This document shows positions 60,801 to 64,000 of a DNA stretch of 64,000 nt, in pieces (within the stretch, counting starts at the first letter, position 1; each line of letters opens with the position of its first letter). The stretch comes from Balanoglossus misakiensis. Lineage: Eukaryota > Hemichordata. Made by a program: the position numbers and the translations under genes. The notes beneath the pieces were generated by a model. It saw only the letters and a list, made by a program, of their open reading frames with translations, was not told the DNA's origin and did not search any database. The DNA lies in contig CM082596.2 of assembly GCA_040954595.2 (NCBI GenBank), forward strand, positions 6,634,001-6,698,000. Reading direction: 5' to 3'.

Positions 60801-63800
60801 AGCTCCTGAAAATTGTCAAGAAATGCCAAATTCCCGACATTGCGCATTTTGGTGATTTTGTCATTTTCAATGGGTTATAGCTCATGAAAATTTTTCTTGG
60901 GTTATAGCTCATGAAAATTGTCAAGAAATGCCAAATTTCCGACATTGCGCATTTTGGTGATTTGGTCATTTTCCATGGGTTATAGCTCATGAAAATTTTT
61001 CATGGGTTATAGCTCATGAAAATTGTCAAGAAATGCCAAATTCCCGACATTGCGCATTTTGGTGATTTTGTCATTTTCAATGGGTTATAGCTCATGAAAA
61101 TTTTTCTTGGGTTATAGCTCATGAAAATTGTCAAGAAATGCCAAATTCCCGACATTGCGCATTTTGGTGATTTTGTCATTTTCAATGGGTTATAGCTCAT
61201 GAAAATTTTTCTTGGGTTATAGCTCCTGAAAATTGTCAAGAAATGCCAAATTCCCGACATTGCGCATTTTGGTGATTTGGTCATTTTCCATGGGTTATAG
61301 CTCATGAAAATTTTTCATGGGTTATAGCTCATGAAAATTGTCAAGAAATGCCAAATTCCCGACATTGCGCATTTTGGTGATTTTGTCATTTTCAATGGGT
61401 TATAGCTCATGAAAATTTTTCTTGGGTTATAGCTCATGAAAATTGTCAAGAAATGCCAAATTCCCGACATTGCGCATTTTGGTGATTTTGTCATTTTCAA
61501 TGGGTTATAGCTCATGAAAATTTTTCTTGGGTTATAGCTCATGAAAATAGTCAAGAAATGCCAATTCCCGACTTTGCGCATTTTGGTGATTTTGTCATTT
61601 TCAATGGGTTATAGCTCATGAAAATTGTCAAGAAATGCCAAATTCCCGACATTGCGCATTTTGGCGATTTTGTCATTTTCAATGGGTTATAGCTCATGAA
61701 AATTTTTCTTGGGTTATAGCTCCTGAAAATTGTCAAGAAATGCCAAATTCCCGACTTTGCGCATTTTGGTGATTTTGTCATTTTTGGACATTTTTCATGG
61801 GTTACAGCTCATGAAAATTTTTCATGGGTTATAGCTCATGAAAATTGTCAAGAAATGCCAAATTCCCGACATTGCGCATTTTGGTGGTTTTGTCATTTTC
61901 AATGGGTTATAGCTCATGAAAATTTTTCTTGGGTTATAGCTCATGAAAATAGTCAAGAAATGCCAATTCCCGACTTTGCGCATTTTGGTGATTTTGTCAT
62001 TTTCCATGGGTTATAGCTCATGAAAATTTTTCTTGGGTTATAGCTCATGAAAATTGTCAAGAAATGCCAAATTCCCGACTTTGCGCATTTTGGTGATTTT
62101 GTCATTTTCCATGGGTTATAGCTCATGAAAATTTTTCTTGGGTTATAGCTCATGAAAATTGTCAAGAAATGCCAAATTCCCGACCTTGCGCATTTTGGTG
62201 ATTTTGTCATTTTTGGACATTTTCATTGGTTATAGCTCATGAAAATTTTTCTTGGGTTATAGCTCATAAAAATTGTCAAGAAATGCCAAATTCCCGACTT
62301 TGCAAATTTTGGTGATTTGGTCATTTTCCATGGGTTATAGCTCATGAAAATTTTTCATGGGTTATAGCTCATGAAAATTGTCAAGAAATGCCAAATTCCC
62401 GACATTGCGCATTTTGGTGATTTTGTCATTTTCAATGGGTTATAGCTCATGAAAATTTTTCATGGGTTATAGCTCATGAAAATTGTCAAGAAATGCCAAA
62501 TTCCCGACATTGCGCATTTTGGTGATTTTGTCATTTTCAATGGGTTATAGCTCCTGAAAATTGTCAAGAAATGCCAAATTCCCGACATTGCGCATTTTGG
62601 TGATTTTGTCATTTTCAATGGGTTATAGCTCATGAAAATTTTTCTTGGGTTATAGCTCATGAAAATTGTCAAGAAATTACAAATTCCCGACATTGCGCAT
62701 TTTGGTGATTTTGTCATTTTCAATGGGTTATAGCTCATGAAAATTGTCAACAAATGCCAAATTCCCGACATTGCGCATTTTGGTGATTTTGTCATTTTCA
62801 ATGGGTTATAGCTCATGAAAATTGTCAAGAAATGCCAAATTCCCGACATTGCGCATTTTGGTGGTTTTGTCATTTTCAATGGGTTATAGCTCATGAAAAT
62901 TTTTCTTGGGTTATAGCTCATGAAAATAGTCAAGAAATGCCAATTCCCGACTTTGCGCATTTTGGTGATTTTGTCATTTTCCATGGGTTATAGCTCATGA
63001 AAATTTTTCTTGGGTTATAGCTCATGAAAATTGTCAAGAAATGCCAAATTCCCGACTTTGCGCATTTTGGTGATTTTGTCATTTTCCATGGGTTATAGCT
63101 CATGAAAATTTTTCTTGGGTTATAGCTCATGAAAATTGTCAAGAAATGCCAAATTCCCGACCTTGCGCATTTTGGTGATTTTGTCATTTTTGGACATTTT
63201 CATTGGTTATAGCTCATGAAAATTTTTCATGGGTTATAGCTCATGAAAATTGTCAAGAAATGCCAAATTCCCGACTTTGCAAATTTTGGTGATTTGGTCA
63301 TTTTCCATGGGTTATAGCTCATGAAAATTTTTCATGGGTTATAGCTCATGAAAATTGTCAAGAAATGCCAAATTCCCGACATTGCGCATTTTGGTGATTT
63401 TGTCATTTTCAATGGGTTATAGCTCATGAAAATTTTTCTTGGGTTATAGCTCCTGAAAATTGTCAAGAAATGCCAAATTCCCGACATTGCGCATTTTGGT
63501 GATTTTGTCATTTTCAATGGGTTATAGCTCATGAAAATTTTTCTTGGGTTATAGCTCATGAAAATTGTCAAGAAATGCCAAATTTCCGACATTGCGCATT
63601 TTGGTGATTTGGTCATTTTCCATGGGTTATAGCTCATGAAAATTTTTCATGGGTTATAGCTCATGAAAATTGTCAAGAAATGCCAAATTCCCGACATTGC
63701 GCATTTTGGTGATTTTGTCATTTTCAATGGGTTATAGCTCATGAAAATTTTTCATGGGTTATAGCTCATGAAAATTGTCAAGAAATGCCAAATTCCCGAC

Positions 63801-64000
63801 ATTGCGCATTTTGGTGATTTTGTCATTTTCAATGGGTTATAGCTCATGAAAATTTTTCTTGGGTTATAGCTCCTGAAAATTGTCAAGAAATGCCAAATTC
63901 CCGACATTGCGCATTTTGGTGATTTGGTCATTTTCCATGGGTTATAGCTCATGAAAATTTTTCATGGGTTATAGCTCATGAAAATTGTCAAGAAATGCCA
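57815..64000. repeat. 78/105-bp satellite array, 2,647-bp higher-order period, runs off the window
   Basis: Units consist of GGGTTATAGCTCATGAAAAT, TGTCAAGAAATGCCAAATTC, CCGACATTGCGCATTTTGGTG and TTTTGTCATTTTC. Short units are 78 bp; long units have an extra 27-bp GGGTTATAGC block (105 bp). A block recurs exactly 2,647 bp later (minus-strand open stretches ending 60337 and 62984; 60540 and 63187; 60990 and 63637), with a 977-bp sub-period. Long minus-strand open frames arise because 78, 105 and 27 are multiples of three; they are not credited as genes. Confidence 0.95.

Noticed and set aside
58616-63952. Minus-strand frames of up to 174 codons made of MTKSPKCAMSGIWHFLTIF-type repeats
   Set aside because: Explained by satellite units whose length is a multiple of three. 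Kept as a finding about unit length, not annotated as coding.

Overview
This is eukaryotic, intron-rich animal DNA. Four spliced genes can be read exon by exon in the first 25.7 kb. The remaining ~38 kb is almost entirely repeat DNA. The domain-shuffled receptors (SRCR, WSC, CUB, CCP, C-type lectin, pentraxin, EGF, adhesion-GPCR core), symmetrical phase-1 exons and tRNA-derived repeats suggest a marine invertebrate deuterostome. A cephalochordate (amphioxus) is my best guess, by inference only.

33-6,649 (minus): a complete 13-exon gene for a type I membrane receptor, about 868 aa: signal peptide, group A SRCR, WSC, two CUB, five CCP/sushi, one TM helix and a tyrosine-containing tail. 8,029-19,907 (minus): a 26-exon adhesion GPCR, about 1,167-1,188 aa: signal peptide, WSC-like Cys domain, C-type lectin, CCP, Ca-binding EGF, HormR, GAIN, GPS and 7TM. 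Its GPS lacks the residues used for self-cleavage, and one splice donor reads TT instead of GT. 20,493-21,506 (minus): a two-exon secreted pentraxin that could alternatively splice into the GPCR. 22,503-25,652 (plus): a six-exon, 212-aa Golgi Qb-SNARE, GOSR2/membrin. The three minus-strand genes encode extracellular recognition proteins; the SNARE is a housekeeping gene transcribed divergently from the pentraxin.

26.7-57.8 kb: a ~31-kb inverted structure. The outer ~340 bp of each end, and the repeats inside them, are related in opposite orientation. The left arm is ~11.7 kb and the right ~4.4 kb. Both carry related minisatellites of 109, 116 and 122 bp and exon-like modules with splice-site borders. 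The interior holds an AT-rich tract, a 133-bp tandem repeat, tRNA-derived repeats in a ~1-kb palindrome, an 800-bp Harbinger-like MITE with TTA target duplication, and a 9-kb satellite of 87-bp units in a 47-unit, 4,115-bp higher-order repeat. 57.8-64 kb: another satellite (78/105-bp units, 2,647-bp higher-order period) that runs off the window.

Exon borders were set by matching splice sites and codon phase by eye. Almost every junction closes in frame, which is the main support for the gene models. No similarity search was possible.
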